DNA of 64,000 nucleotides from Micrococcus cohnii (GCF_014205175.1 NZ_JACHNA010000001.1:806001-870000), one strand, 5' to 3'. Numbered from the stretch's first letter, positions 36,703-45,858 are shown. The notes: generated by a model from the sequence alone, not told the origin. Translations and numbers: made by a program.

Positions 36703-38453
36703 GCTGGTCGGTGCGCGGCACCACGCCCCAGTCCCTGTCCGGGCCTGCCTCCGCGTCCCACCGGCCGGGGTCCTTCCCCGCGTGGGAGAGCCAGGCGCCG
36801 GGCCTGGCCGCGGGCATGCCGGACGTGCCGCCGGGCGGCCGCGACGCGGCCGGCTGGGGTGTGCACCGGGTGATGGGCACCGAGACGGAGTTCGGCATCC
36901 ACGCCCCGACGAACCCGCACGCCCGGCACACCGTGCTCTCGGTCGAGTTGGTCAACGCCTACGCCGACCTGTCCACGCGGTCGGGGCTGCCCGTCGCCGG
37001 CACCGAGTGGGACTACACCGGGGAGTCCCCGCTGATCGACGCACGGGGCTGGCGCATGCCCCGCTCGGCGGCCCACCCGAGCCAGCTGACCGACGAGGCG
37101 CTCGTGGGCCCCGACGGCGAGCCCGTGCACCTGCTCAACTCCACGGTGCTCGCCAATGGAGCCCGCTGGTACGTCGACCACGCCCACCCCGAATACTCGG
37201 CTCCGGAGACCACGAACCCGTGGGAGGCGATGGTCTGGGACGCCGCGGGGGACCGGATCGCCCAGGCGGCGGCCGAGCACATCGCCGCGACGCAGCACGG
37301 CGCCCAGGTGCGGGTGTACAAGAACAATGTCGACGGCAAGGGCGCCTGTTACGGGGCCCACGAGAACTACCTCGTCGCCCGGGCGCTCGACTTCGACGAG
37401 CTCGCCGCCGTGCTGCTGCCGTTCTTCGCCGCCCGACAGGTGCTCGTCGGCGCTGGCCGGGTCGGCATGGGCGCCGAGGGCGAGGAGCCTGGATTCCAGT
37501 TGAGCCAGCGCGCGGACTACATCGAGGAGCAGATCGGCCTCGAGACGACGATCCACCGACCGATCGTCAACACCCGCGACGAACCGCACGCGAACGCCGA
37601 TGCGTACCGACGGCTGCACGTGATCATCGGCGATGCGACGCTGAGTCAGCACGCGACGTGGCTGCGCATGGGCATGACGGCCCTCGTCCTGGCGATGGCC
37701 GAGGCCGGCACCGCTCCGCGGCTCGAGCTGCTCGACCCGGTCGCCGCGCTGCGGACCATCAGCCGGGACCCGAGCCTGCGCGCGAGCGTCCCCGCCCGTC
37801 GGTGGTCCGCCGACGGCACATCCGCTGAGCGGGTCGAGTTGAGCGGGGTGCAGATCTTGGCCGAGTACCGTGCGGCGGCGCGGGCGCACTGTGCTCGCTT
37901 CGGCGCCGACGCGGCCACGGACCGTCTGCTGCGGGCCTGGGAGCAGGACCTGGAGGACGCACGAACCGATCCGCTGCGCTTGGCAGACCGCGTCGACTGG
38001 GCCGCCAAACTGCGTCTGATGCGCGGCATGATCGACCGCGCCGGAACCGGGTGGGCCGACCCGCGCCTGGCGATGGCCGACCTGCAATACGCGGACCTGA
38101 GTACGAGCCGGGGGCTGCACGCCCGTCTGGCGTCCTCGGGGACGGTGCGCGAGCTGGCGGAGCCCGAGCGCATCGCGGCGGCCGTGCAGCGCCCGCCGCG
38201 CACCACGCGCGCCTGGCTGCGGGGCAACCTCGTTGCCGCGCACTCGAGCCAGGTCGTGGGCGCCGCGTGGGACTCGCTGCTGCTGCGGCTCGAGCCGCAG
38301 GCACCCCTGTGGCGGCTGAGCCTGGCCGAACCGCTGCGCGGTCGAGCAGCCGAGCTGCCCGCGTGGTGGCACGACGACGACCGTGGGCCGCGCCCGAACC
38401 CCCGACGACTTCGCGAGGAACTCGAGCGTCTGCTCGCGACGAGGAGGGACTAG
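36699..38453 (+). CDS. dop: Depupylase/deamidase Dop
   Basis: The 584-residue member of the Dop/PafA carboxylate-amine ligase-like family deamidates Pup-Gln and removes Pup from substrates. The catalytic start motif MGTETEFGI is at about residues 58-66, preceded by an unusual ~57-residue Ser/Gly/Pro-rich N-terminal extension. NNVDGKGACYGAHENYL is near residues 208-224 and [11 protein letters not shown] is near 290. AGGAGG lies 6 nt before the ATG at 36699, supporting the long N-terminus; an internal ATG at 36816 would shorten it. It follows arc with an ATGA overlap, and pup and pafA lie beyond an opposing repair gene. Confidence 0.93.
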   Translation: MSWSVRGTTPQSLSGPASASHRPGSFPAWESQAPGLAAGMPDVPPGGRDAAGWGVHRVMGTETEFGIHAPTNPHARHTVLSVELVNAYADLSTRSGLPVAGTEWDYTGESPLIDARGWRMPRSAAHPSQLTDEALVGPDGEPVHLLNSTVLANGARWYVDHAHPEYSAPETTNPWEAMVWDAAGDRIAQAAAEHIAATQHGAQVRVYKNNVDGKGACYGAHENYLVARALDFDELAAVLLPFFAARQVLVGAGRVGMGAEGEEPGFQLSQRADYIEEQIGLETTIHRPIVNTRDEPHANADAYRRLHVIIGDATLSQHATWLRMGMTALVLAMAEAGTAPRLELLDPVAALRTISRDPSLRASVPARRWSADGTSAERVELSGVQILAEYRAAARAHCARFGADAATDRLLRAWEQDLEDARTDPLRLADRVDWAAKLRLMRGMIDRAGTGWADPRLAMADLQYADLSTSRGLHARLASSGTVRELAEPERIAAAVQRPPRTTRAWLRGNLVAAHSSQVVGAAWDSLLLRLEPQAPLWRLSLAEPLRGRAAELPAWWHDDDRGPRPNPRRLREELERLLATRRD

Positions 38454-38472
38454 GCCCGCGCCGCCGGGGCCA

Positions 38473-38928
38473 TCAGAGACGTTCCCAGGCGGCGACGGGA
38501 CCGGGGCACAGCCGGAACATCGGGTGCAGCTCGGGCACGTGCTCAGCCTCCCACCGACGGAGCACCTCGGGGCTGCGATCGGCGAGCTTGGCGCGCAGGT
38601 GACGCCACTCGTGGTCGCGCTGGCCCGTGGTGGCGTCGATCCGCAGGTGCTCCGCCAGGCCGCCGCCAGGGCCGAGGCCCGCGGGCTGGTCGATCCGGGT
38701 GCGGTCGAAGCGGTAACCGCGCGCGGCCGCTTCCTCGGCCAGCCCCGTCAGGAAAGCGCCGACGGACTCGAGCGGGCGCGACTGAGCGCGGAAGCGCTCC
38801 AGTTGCGGGTGGGAGCGGTACCCCCGGGTCCGGCCCGCGAGGACGGCCTGGGCGAGCAGGGCCTCACGCCAGGCACCGGTGAGGCCGGGGCGGTCGAGAT
38901 AGCGGGGGTGCAGGGTCCACAAGCGCAT
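38473..38928 (-). CDS. Pyrimidine-dimer DNA glycosylase-like protein (endonuclease V family)
   Basis: A 151-residue protein starting MRLWTLHPRYLDRPGL with LTGAWREALLAQAVL and ending in a WEAEHVPELHPMF region. It matches the bacterial family annotated as pyrimidine dimer glycosylases (T4 endonuclease V-like). In the T4 enzyme the catalytic amine is the N-terminal Thr after Met removal; here residue 2 is Arg, so the activity is inferred from overall family likeness only. It lies on the opposite strand between dop and pup, converging with dop and divergent from pup with 115 nt between starts. UV-damage repair would fit a locus that also encodes the DNA-damage regulator PafBC. Confidence 0.75.
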   Translation of the reverse strand: MRLWTLHPRYLDRPGLTGAWREALLAQAVLAGRTRGYRSHPQLERFRAQSRPLESVGAFLTGLAEEAAARGYRFDRTRIDQPAGLGPGGGLAEHLRIDATTGQRDHEWRHLRAKLADRSPEVLRRWEAEHVPELHPMFRLCPGPVAAWERL

Positions 38929-39043
38929 TCGTCCATCCTGGCACCGGCGCCGCGGCGACGCGTAGGCTCGAGGTCGCGGCAGGTTCCGGGCGCAGAGCGC
39001 GTCCGCGCCGCCGCGTCCCGTCCCCGAGCGCCAGGAGGCGACC

Positions 39044-39265
39044 ATGGCCCAGCAGAACCTCAGCCCGCAGGAGCCGCAGCGCAGCGCGAGCACCCAGGAC
39101 GCTGCCGGGCAGCCCACCGCCGTCCCGGAGGCCGTCGGCCAGAGTCAGGAGCGGGCCCAGCAGCAGAGCGCGGGCCTCGACGGCCTGCTCGATGAGATCG
39201 ACTCGGTCCTGGAGACGAACGCGGAGGACTTCGTGAAGGGCTTCGTGCAGAAGGGCGGCCAGTGA
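39044..39265 (+). CDS. pup: Prokaryotic ubiquitin-like protein Pup (ends GGQ)
   Basis: The 73-residue disordered protein has Gln/Ser-rich N-terminal half and the conserved C-terminal half [20 protein letters not shown] followed by [10 protein letters not shown]. The Gln end must be deamidated by Dop before PafA can ligate Pup to lysines. It is slightly longer than the ~64 residues common in mycobacteria. AGGAGG lies 6 nt before the ATG. The stop overlaps the pafA GTG (GTGA), so there is no room for prcB/prcA, which follow pup in proteasome-containing actinobacteria. Confidence 0.96.
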   Translation: MAQQNLSPQEPQRSASTQDAAGQPTAVPEAVGQSQERAQQQSAGLDGLLDEIDSVLETNAEDFVKGFVQKGGQ

Positions 39266-40686
39266 GCTCCGAGACCCGACGCGTCCTCGGGCTGGAGACC
39301 GAGTACGGACTCCATCACTGGAACCCCGAGGGCCGGCCGCTGCCGGCTGAGGAGGTCGCCCGGTACCTGTTCCGCTCGATCGTGGAGTGGGGGCGTTCGT
39401 CCAATGTGTTCATGCCGAACGCGGCTCGGCTCTACCTCGACGTCGGTTCGCACCCCGAGTACGCGACCGCGGAGTGCTCGAGCCTGACCGAGCTGATCGC
39501 GCAGGACGCGGCCGGCGACGCCATGTTCCGCGAGCTCGCTGCCCAGGCCGAGGACGCTATGTCCCGGGACGGCATCGGCGGCAGCGTCCACCTGTACCGC
39601 AACAACGTCGACTCCGCGGGCAATTCTTACGGATCCCACGAGAACTACCTGTTGCGCCGGGGCACCGAGTACCGACGCCTCGCCGAATCACTGGTGCCCT
39701 TCCTGGTGACGCGCCAGCTGCTGGTCGGGGCCGGCCGTGTCGTGCCCGGCACGCACCCGTCCGACGCGGAGTCGAGCACGGGACGGGCGGCCCACTTCGC
39801 GTTCAGCCAGCGCGCGGACTTCATGGAGGAGGGCGTCTCCTCGGCGACGACGCGAGCGCGACCGATCATCAACACGCGGGACGAGCCGCACGCGGACCCG
39901 TCCAAGTACCGGCGTCTGCACGTGATCGTCGGCGACTCGAACCTCGCCGAGCCCACGCACCTGCTGCGCTTCGGCGCGACCGACCTGCTGCTGCGCATGC
40001 TCGAGGCCGGCCGGGGACCGCGTGAGACCGAGCTGCGCCATCCACGGCAGGCCATTCGGCAGATCAGCCGCGACCTGACCGGACGCACCGCGATCGAGCT
40101 GCGCTCTTCGGCCGTCACCACGGCCCTGGACCTGCAGCGCCGCTACCTCGAGCACGCCCAGCGCTTCGTCGACGCCGAGGGCGCCCACCACGACGCGGTG
40201 CCCCGCGTGCTCGATTTGTGGTCCCGCACGCTGCAGGCCGTCGACTCGGGGGACTTCACCGGCATCGACCGGGAGATCGACTGGGCGATCAAGCACCGCG
40301 TGCTCGAGGGCTACCGCCGTCGACACGGTCTGGACTGGGACGCGCCCCGCCTGGCCCAGATGGACCTGGCGTTCCACGACATCACCCGAGGCCGGGGGCT
40401 CTTCTCGATGCTGCGCCAGGCCGGGCAGGTCGAGCGCGTTGTGACGGACGCGCAGATCGAGCACGCCGTCGCTCACGCTCCCTCCACGACGCGCGCGGCC
40501 GTGCGGGCCGCCTTCATCGCACGGGCCCGGGAGCGGGGATTGCCGTACACGGTGGACTGGACACACCTGAAACTCGAGGAGCACCCGCGGCACGCGCTGA
40601 GCCTGAAGGACCCCTTCGACACGGACCAGACGTGCCTGGACTGGCTGTTCGATCTGATCGACGCGCCGGTCTCGGGCAGGTCATGA
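39262..40686 (+). CDS. pafA: Pup-protein ligase PafA
   Basis: The 474-residue ligase attaches Pup-Glu to substrate lysines using ATP. Motifs are [12 protein letters not shown] (about residues 5-16, Mg/ATP site), [34 protein letters not shown] (about 54-68), [17 protein letters not shown] (about 114-130) and the C-terminal [10 protein letters not shown]-type segment. The GTG start overlaps pup. The gene is a paralogue of dop in the same cluster. A promoter-like TATGGT at 40702 suggests the next gene has its own start. Confidence 0.96.
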   Translation: MSSETRRVLGLETEYGLHHWNPEGRPLPAEEVARYLFRSIVEWGRSSNVFMPNAARLYLDVGSHPEYATAECSSLTELIAQDAAGDAMFRELAAQAEDAMSRDGIGGSVHLYRNNVDSAGNSYGSHENYLLRRGTEYRRLAESLVPFLVTRQLLVGAGRVVPGTHPSDAESSTGRAAHFAFSQRADFMEEGVSSATTRARPIINTRDEPHADPSKYRRLHVIVGDSNLAEPTHLLRFGATDLLLRMLEAGRGPRETELRHPRQAIRQISRDLTGRTAIELRSSAVTTALDLQRRYLEHAQRFVDAEGAHHDAVPRVLDLWSRTLQAVDSGDFTGIDREIDWAIKHRVLEGYRRRHGLDWDAPRLAQMDLAFHDITRGRGLFSMLRQAGQVERVVTDAQIEHAVAHAPSTTRAAVRAAFIARARERGLPYTVDWTHLKLEEHPRHALSLKDPFDTDQTCLDWLFDLIDAPVSGRS

Positions 40687-40701
40687 TCGCGGCAGCGTCG
40701 C

Positions 40702-40707
40702 TATGGT
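40702..40707 (+). promoter_or_regulatory. Predicted -10 element (TATGGT), leaderless-type
   Basis: TATGGT ends 7 nt before the ATG at 40715; no ribosome site between. Confidence 0.45.
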
Positions 40708-40714
40708 GGGGCCC

Positions 40715-41872
40715 ATGAGCACACAGATCCGCCGACCCCACCGCGACGGGACCCGCGCCCGGCGCCGCCTGAGCGCCCTGTCACTGGGCCTGAGCGCGCT
40801 GCTGTTCGCCACCGCCTGCGGCGCCGGTGAAGACCCGAACGCGTCCGAGCAGAGCGAGGGCACCTCCTCCGCCGTGGAGAACTCCGAGGCCGGCGCGTCC
40901 GGGCAGAAGGAGGATGGTCAGGGCCAGGATGCGTCGGCGTCCGAGGGCGGAGACGAGCAGAAGGACGAGGCCAGCAAGAAAGACTCCTACGAGCCGGCCG
41001 CACAGGGTGAGGGCTCCGGCGACACCGAGGCGCTGTCCTCGCTGTCTTTCTCCATGGACGGCAAGAAGCCGAAGATCGAGGCGAAGACCCCGCTGAAGGC
41101 CGAGGAGCCGAGCACGCGCGTGCTCGCCGAGGGCACGGGCGAGCAGGTGAGCGAGGGCGACATCGTCGCCCTGTCCAGCGTCGCGGTGGACCCGAAAACG
41201 GGGGAGCAGCAGGCCGACAACTTCGCCGGCCCATCCGAGGTCTTCACCGTCGACAGCCAGCTCAAGGAACAGAACGCGGTCCTCTACCGGGCGCTGCGCA
41301 CGGCCAAGCCCGGCTCGGTCGTCGCGTATTTTGTGCCCGGTAGCGGTGACGGGCAAGCCCAGGGCGCCGCGCAGGACCAGCTCGTGGTCTTCCGCGTCGA
41401 GAAGACCCTGTGGTCGCCGCCGAAGGACGACTCCGCGAAGCCCGAGAAGCTCGAGGTGGAGCAGCTGCGTGAAGGCGACGGCGACGAGGTCTCCGCGCAG
41501 GACCAGGTCACGGTCCACTACACGGGTGTCACGTGGAAGGACGGTCAGGTCTTCGACTCCTCGTACGGGCGCGGGCAGCCGGCCACGTTCCCGCTCGACG
41601 GGGTCATCGAAGGGTGGTCCGAGGGCCTCGAGGGGCAGAAGGTCGGCTCTCGCGTGCTGCTGACCATCCCCGCCGAGCAGGCCTACGGTGAGCAGGGCAG
41701 CCCGCCGAAGATCGGTCCGAACGAGCCGCTGGTCTTCGTCGTGGACATCCTCGAGTCCGGTCAGGCGCAGAGCCCATCGTCCTCGCCGGAGAAGCAGGAC
41801 GAGGGCGCCGAGTCGTCCGAGGAACCGGAGACCTCAGAGAAGTCCCCGACGTCGCAGAAGCCCCAGGACTGA
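40715..41872 (+). CDS. FKBP-type peptidyl-prolyl isomerase, lipoprotein, with degenerate second domain
   Basis: The 385-residue protein has a signal peptide ending in the lipobox LFATAC (lipid Cys at about residue 31) and an acidic low-complexity linker (about 33-105). A first FKBP-like domain lacks most active-site residues (about 125-235). A canonical FKBP domain follows (about 255-345: VTVHYTGVTWKDGQVFDSSY, PLDGVIEGWSEGL, IPAEQAYG). An acidic Ser/Glu tail ends it. It probably folds secreted proteins at the outer face of the membrane. The ATG at 40715 is favoured over GTG 40703 by the -10-like element. Confidence 0.88.
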   Translation: MSTQIRRPHRDGTRARRRLSALSLGLSALLFATACGAGEDPNASEQSEGTSSAVENSEAGASGQKEDGQGQDASASEGGDEQKDEASKKDSYEPAAQGEGSGDTEALSSLSFSMDGKKPKIEAKTPLKAEEPSTRVLAEGTGEQVSEGDIVALSSVAVDPKTGEQQADNFAGPSEVFTVDSQLKEQNAVLYRALRTAKPGSVVAYFVPGSGDGQAQGAAQDQLVVFRVEKTLWSPPKDDSAKPEKLEVEQLREGDGDEVSAQDQVTVHYTGVTWKDGQVFDSSYGRGQPATFPLDGVIEGWSEGLEGQKVGSRVLLTIPAEQAYGEQGSPPKIGPNEPLVFVVDILESGQAQSPSSSPEKQDEGAESSEEPETSEKSPTSQKPQD

Positions 41873-41947
41873 ACCGACGCGGTGACCCCGCCGCACGGCT
41901 GCGAGGCACACCGCCTCGAGCACCCCACCATCACCAGGAGAGAGACC

Positions 41948-42343
41948 ATGTCCTTCGGACAGCGCGATTACGACCGCACCCGCCCCGAGATCGACTTCCC
42001 GGGGGAGAACCCGCCCACCGAGCTCGTGATCGAGGACCTGATCCCCGGCACCGGCGCCGAGGTCGTGCCCGGCTCCACCGTCCAGGTGCACTACGTCGGC
42101 GTGTCGTGGTCCACGGGCGAAGAGTTCGACGCCTCGTGGAACCGCGGCACCCCGCTGCCGCTGACCGTCGGCGTGGGCCAGGTCATCGCCGGCTGGGACC
42201 AGGGCCTGATCGGGATGAAGGAAGGCGGCCGCCGCCGCCTCGAGATCCCGCCGCACCTGGGCTACGGCGCCCGCGGTGCCGGATCGGCCATCGGTCCGAA
42301 CGAGACGCTGGTCTTCGTCTGCGACCTCGTCTCCGTCTCCTGA
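41948..42343 (+). CDS. Cytoplasmic FKBP-type peptidyl-prolyl isomerase
   Basis: The 131-residue single-domain FKBP has VQVHYVGVSWSTGEEFDASWNRG (split by active-site residues), VGQVIAGWDQGLIGMKEGGRRRLEIPP and LGYGARGAG...LVFVCDLV, the full FKBP fold with conserved aromatic pocket residues. It has no signal peptide, so it acts in the cytoplasm. AGGAGAG lies about 7 nt before the ATG. The pafBC start is 7 nt after its stop, so they are co-transcribed. FKBP genes beside pafBC are common in actinobacteria. Confidence 0.92.
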   Translation: MSFGQRDYDRTRPEIDFPGENPPTELVIEDLIPGTGAEVVPGSTVQVHYVGVSWSTGEEFDASWNRGTPLPLTVGVGQVIAGWDQGLIGMKEGGRRRLEIPPHLGYGARGAGSAIGPNETLVFVCDLVSVS

Positions 42344-42349
42344 GCTGAC

Positions 42350-44503
42350 GTGGCCGCCGCCGTCCCCTCTCGGTCTCTGCTCGACCCCGTCGAGCGGGTC
42401 ATCTCGGTGCTGTGCCTGCTGCTGTACCACGAGCGCGGTCGCAGCCGCTCTCAGCTGCGCCGCGAGGTGGAGGGCTATCAGGGCGACGACGAGTCCTTCG
42501 AGAAGCTCTTCGCCTGGGACCGCCGGGTGCTCTCCGAGCTGGGCGTGCGGCTGATCGAGCAGCAGAGCGATGACGAGGAGCCGGTGCTGCGGGTGGACCA
42601 CGATGCGCTGACCCTGCCGCGGATCGACTTCGACGAACCCGAGCGGCGCGCCCTCGAACTGGCGGCCACGGTGTGGGACGACGACGCGTTGCGACGCGAC
42701 GTCTCCCGCGCCGTGGGGCTGCTCGTCGCTCCGTCGTCGGCACCGACGCAGCAGGCCGTCATGCCGCGGGTGGTGCCCCGTTCCACGCCACGGCTGGACA
42801 CGCTCATGGCGGCGGCCGTCGAGCGCCGCTGGGTGGGCTTCGACTACCGCGACGCCCGTGGCGCCCTGTCTCGGAGGCGGGTGCGCGCCTGGGCCACGGT
42901 GCGCGTGTCCGGTCAGTGGTACCTGGTCGGCTGGGACGCGGATCGGCACGATTCGCGCACCTTCCGGCTCTCGCGGATCGAGACCGATCCGCGGCCCGAG
43001 CAGGGCGACCCGGCGGAGCAGATGAGCCTGCCCGGACCAGACTTCTCCCTGCGCGAGGTGCACGACCGGCTGCGGGGCGAGGAGGAGGCCGACACCCTGC
43101 GCGTGTGGGTCCAACCCGGACGCGCCCAGTCGGTACGGGTCGCCGGCGTGCCCGCGCCCGGCGCCGAGGACGAGGCGCCGGCACCGGGCTGGGAGGCCTA
43201 CGAGATCCCCGTGCCCGCCCACGACGGGCTGGAGGAGATGCTCGGCGAGCTGCTCGGTCGGGCCCTGCCCGATGCTCAGGCCTCGTCGGCACGTCAGCGT
43301 CTGGGCCGCTGGTGGGAGCAGGCCCGCCGCGTCCATGCCGGGTCCCCGGACGAAGCGGTGCTGCGCGCGGTCGAGCAGATGCGTCCGCCCAAGCGGGGAC
43401 GCCGACGCTCCTCCGCACTGGACTGGGCCGCGCGGTTCCTGGACATTGTGGGGATCGCCAACCGCGAGGGCGGGGTCACGCGCGCCGAGCTGCGTGAACG
43501 ATTCGGTCTGAGCGAGGCCGAGCTCACCACGCACCTGCAGCTGCTGCGTTTCTGCGGTCTGCCGGAACGCTACTACGCCGGATGGCTCTTCGAGGTCGTT
43601 GAGGACGGCGACGTGGTGCGGATCGAGCAAGCCGAGGACATCGATGCTCCGCTGCGGCTGACCCGTCCTGAGGCCCACCGGCTCATCGCGGGCCTGGCCA
43701 CGGTCGAGCAGATGCCGCATCACGATCCCCGGCTGGGGCCGGCGGCACGGCGCGCGGCGGACCGGATCCGCGTCGAGCTGCTGGGCGAGGACGCACCGGT
43801 CGGCACCAGCGCCCACCAGGGAGGCAACGACAGCGGCACCGGTCACGACGAGACAGCGGCGAGCCCGGCACCGGCGCCCGTGAGAGCCGGGTCCGATGCC
43901 GCGGAGCCCAGCACCGAATCGGTGGCCGCCGTGGCGACGTTCTGGGATGTGCGAGCAGACCCGGACGTGGTCCGCGTGCTCGACCAGGCAGTCCGGGACC
44001 GGCGCGTGCTGAGCGTGTCCTATCACTCGGTCCACGGCGACCGGCACAGCACCCGCGTGCTCGAGCCGGTCGAGCTGTTTCAGGAGGGACCGCGGCTGTA
44101 CCTGTCCGCCTGGTGCCGCGTCACCGAGCAGGCGCGGACCTTCCGGGTCGACCGGATCACCCGGCCTGAGGCCACCGACGAGACCTTCTCGCCGGGACGT
44201 CGGCACGCTGCGGTGGCGACGACGGCGCGACCGGATCACAAGCGAACCGAACTGACCGCGGTGCTGCGCTTCGCGCACCGGATCGCCGACCTGGCCGACG
44301 AGTACGGGCCGGTGACGCAGGCCCGGCTCGAGGACGGTTCCCGACTCGTGGAGGTCGGGCTCGTCGACGCCGCCGTGGCGCACGGCCTCGTCGGCGCGCA
44401 CGGAGGCGACGTCGAGGTCATCCTGCCCGCCGCGCTGCGGGTCCAGACACGCGAGCGGATCGACGCCGCTCTGACGGCGCTGGCGGACGCGTCCGCCGGG
44501 TAG
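42350..44503 (+). CDS. pafBC: PafBC, single-chain DNA-damage transcription activator (WYL family)
   Basis: A 717-residue fusion of PafB and PafC. Each half has a winged helix-turn-helix (about residues 10-75 and 365-425) and a WYL domain. The first half carries VGFDYRDARGALSRRRVRAWATV...WYLVGWD near residues 163-200. The second carries LSVSYHSVHGDRHSTRVLEPV near residues 560-580. PafBC activates the LexA-independent DNA-damage response and binds single-stranded DNA via its WYL domains. Fused PafBC is known in Micrococcaceae such as Arthrobacter. A Glu/Ser/Ala-rich linker lies near residues 480-530. The GTG start is 7 nt after the FKBP stop. Confidence 0.92.
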   Translation: MAAAVPSRSLLDPVERVISVLCLLLYHERGRSRSQLRREVEGYQGDDESFEKLFAWDRRVLSELGVRLIEQQSDDEEPVLRVDHDALTLPRIDFDEPERRALELAATVWDDDALRRDVSRAVGLLVAPSSAPTQQAVMPRVVPRSTPRLDTLMAAAVERRWVGFDYRDARGALSRRRVRAWATVRVSGQWYLVGWDADRHDSRTFRLSRIETDPRPEQGDPAEQMSLPGPDFSLREVHDRLRGEEEADTLRVWVQPGRAQSVRVAGVPAPGAEDEAPAPGWEAYEIPVPAHDGLEEMLGELLGRALPDAQASSARQRLGRWWEQARRVHAGSPDEAVLRAVEQMRPPKRGRRRSSALDWAARFLDIVGIANREGGVTRAELRERFGLSEAELTTHLQLLRFCGLPERYYAGWLFEVVEDGDVVRIEQAEDIDAPLRLTRPEAHRLIAGLATVEQMPHHDPRLGPAARRAADRIRVELLGEDAPVGTSAHQGGNDSGTGHDETAASPAPAPVRAGSDAAEPSTESVAAVATFWDVRADPDVVRVLDQAVRDRRVLSVSYHSVHGDRHSTRVLEPVELFQEGPRLYLSAWCRVTEQARTFRVDRITRPEATDETFSPGRRHAAVATTARPDHKRTELTAVLRFAHRIADLADEYGPVTQARLEDGSRLVEVGLVDAAVAHGLVGAHGGDVEVILPAALRVQTRERIDAALTALADASAG

Positions 44504-44539
44504 GCTAAGCCCCGAGACCACCGACGAAAGGAACTCACC

Positions 44540-44821
44540 ATGCTCGCAGGGATCAACGGGTGGCAGCTCGTCATCATCCTGGTGCTGGTCGTGCTGCTGT
44601 TCGCAGCGCCGAAGCTGCCCGCCATGGCCCGCAACCTGGGCCAGTCCATGCGCATCTTCTCCTCCGAGGTGAAGGAGATGCGCAACGAGGGCAAGGAGAA
44701 GAAGGCGAATTCCGAGGCCACCGGCGAGACCGTTCCGGGCGAGACCGTGGAGAACCACGCCGAGAAGCGTCCGCAGGCCGGCGACACCGGTTCGCACAGC
44801 GCCGACGGCGACGTCCGCTGA
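44540..44821 (+). CDS. tatA: Twin-arginine translocase subunit TatA
   Basis: The 93-residue protein has a short N-terminal membrane helix (about residues 6-24: GWQLVIILVLVVLLFAAPK), the FGxxKLP-like hinge replaced by APKLP, an amphipathic helix (MARNLGQSMRIFSSEVKEM) and a charged disordered tail. Tat exports folded proteins; the multicopper oxidase and YCF48-like lipoprotein in this window carry RR signals. AAAGGAA lies about 7 nt before the ATG. tatC follows 30 nt downstream; no tatB is in the window. Confidence 0.95.
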   Translation: MLAGINGWQLVIILVLVVLLFAAPKLPAMARNLGQSMRIFSSEVKEMRNEGKEKKANSEATGETVPGETVENHAEKRPQAGDTGSHSADGDVR

Positions 44822-44851
44822 TCCGTCGGATCAGGGAGTGTCGCTGAATCC

Positions 44852-45796
44852 ATGACCTCACAGTCCACACCGCACGAGGCCCCCGTCGCCCAGGGCGGGA
44901 TCTCCGCCGAGGCGGAGCCCGACCGCGCCGAGCAGGTGCGCGCCGACGCCCCCGGACGCACGCGCGGGCGACGCAGGAAGCCGAAGAAGCCCAAGAACCC
45001 GAACGGGGAGATGCCGCTCAAGGAGCATCTCAAGGAGCTGCGCGACCGGCTGATCAAGGCCGCGATCGCGGTCGTCCTGGGCGCCGTCGTCGGCTTCATC
45101 GTCTACAAGCCGGTCTTCGAGACGGTCACCAAGCCGATCGCGGAGGCCTCGGGCGAGGGACAGCTCTCCGCTGTCACGTTCGACACGGTGGGTGCGCCCT
45201 TCGACGTCATGCTCCAGGTCGCGTTCTTCATCGGTGTCGTCGTGTCCTCGCCGGTGTGGCTCTACCAGATCTGGGCGTTCATCGTCCCCGGACTGAAGCG
45301 CAACGAGAAGAAGTACGCGATCGGCTTCCTCTCCGCGGCCATCCCGCTGTTCCTGCTCGGCATCTTCCTGGGCTGGCTCGTGCTGCCTCAGGCCGTCATC
45401 TTCTTCTTCGGGTTCACCCCGGAGGCCGGCGCGAACATGATCCCGGCGCAGACGTACATCCCGTTCGTGCTGCGTCTGCTGCTCGCCTTCGGCGCGGCTC
45501 TGGTGCTCCCGGTGCTGCTCGTGGGCCTCAACATGCTCGGCATGCTGCCCGGCCGCACGATCGTCAAGCACTGGCGGATCACGGTGTTCGGCATCGCCGT
45601 CATTGCGGCCCTGGCCGCTCCCGGCGGTGACGCGATCTCGATGTTCTACCTCGCCGCGCCGCTCGTCGTGCTCTTCGGCGTGGCGATCGCTCTGTGCCTG
45701 GTCAACGACAAGCGCCGATCTCGTCGCCGCAAGGTCGATGAGGCCCGGCTCGAGCAGGAGATCGCCAGCGGTCCGAAGCCGCTGCACGAGCTCTGA
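44852..45796 (+). CDS. tatC: Twin-arginine translocase subunit TatC
   Basis: The 314-residue protein has six membrane helices between about residues 65 and 285. The conserved HLKELRDRLIKAA (about 55-67) and PVWLYQIWAFIVPGLKRNEKK (about 131-151) are present; TatC recognises the RR signal peptide. It has a long Lys/Arg/Pro-rich N-terminal extension (about 50 residues) before the first helix, where typical TatC has about 20. A 13-bp hairpin follows the gene and ends the operon. Confidence 0.95.
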   Translation: MTSQSTPHEAPVAQGGISAEAEPDRAEQVRADAPGRTRGRRRKPKKPKNPNGEMPLKEHLKELRDRLIKAAIAVVLGAVVGFIVYKPVFETVTKPIAEASGEGQLSAVTFDTVGAPFDVMLQVAFFIGVVVSSPVWLYQIWAFIVPGLKRNEKKYAIGFLSAAIPLFLLGIFLGWLVLPQAVIFFFGFTPEAGANMIPAQTYIPFVLRLLLAFGAALVLPVLLVGLNMLGMLPGRTIVKHWRITVFGIAVIAALAAPGGDAISMFYLAAPLVVLFGVAIALCLVNDKRRSRRRKVDEARLEQEIASGPKPLHEL

Positions 45797-45817
45797 GCCG
45801 CACCTCGCTGCGCGCCC

Positions 45818-45858
45818 GGCGCCGCACCGTATCGACCACGTCGACACGGTGCGGCGCC
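45818..45858 (+). terminator. Terminator after tatC
   Basis: GGCGCCGCACCGT (45818-45830) pairs perfectly with 45846-45858 across a 15-base loop, 20 nt after the tatC stop. It closes the pafBC-tat operon before the helicase promoter. Confidence 0.75.

Noticed and set aside
42350-44503. The PafB-PafC fusion as a novel protein
   Set aside because: Single-chain PafBC is already known in Micrococcaceae such as Arthrobacter.
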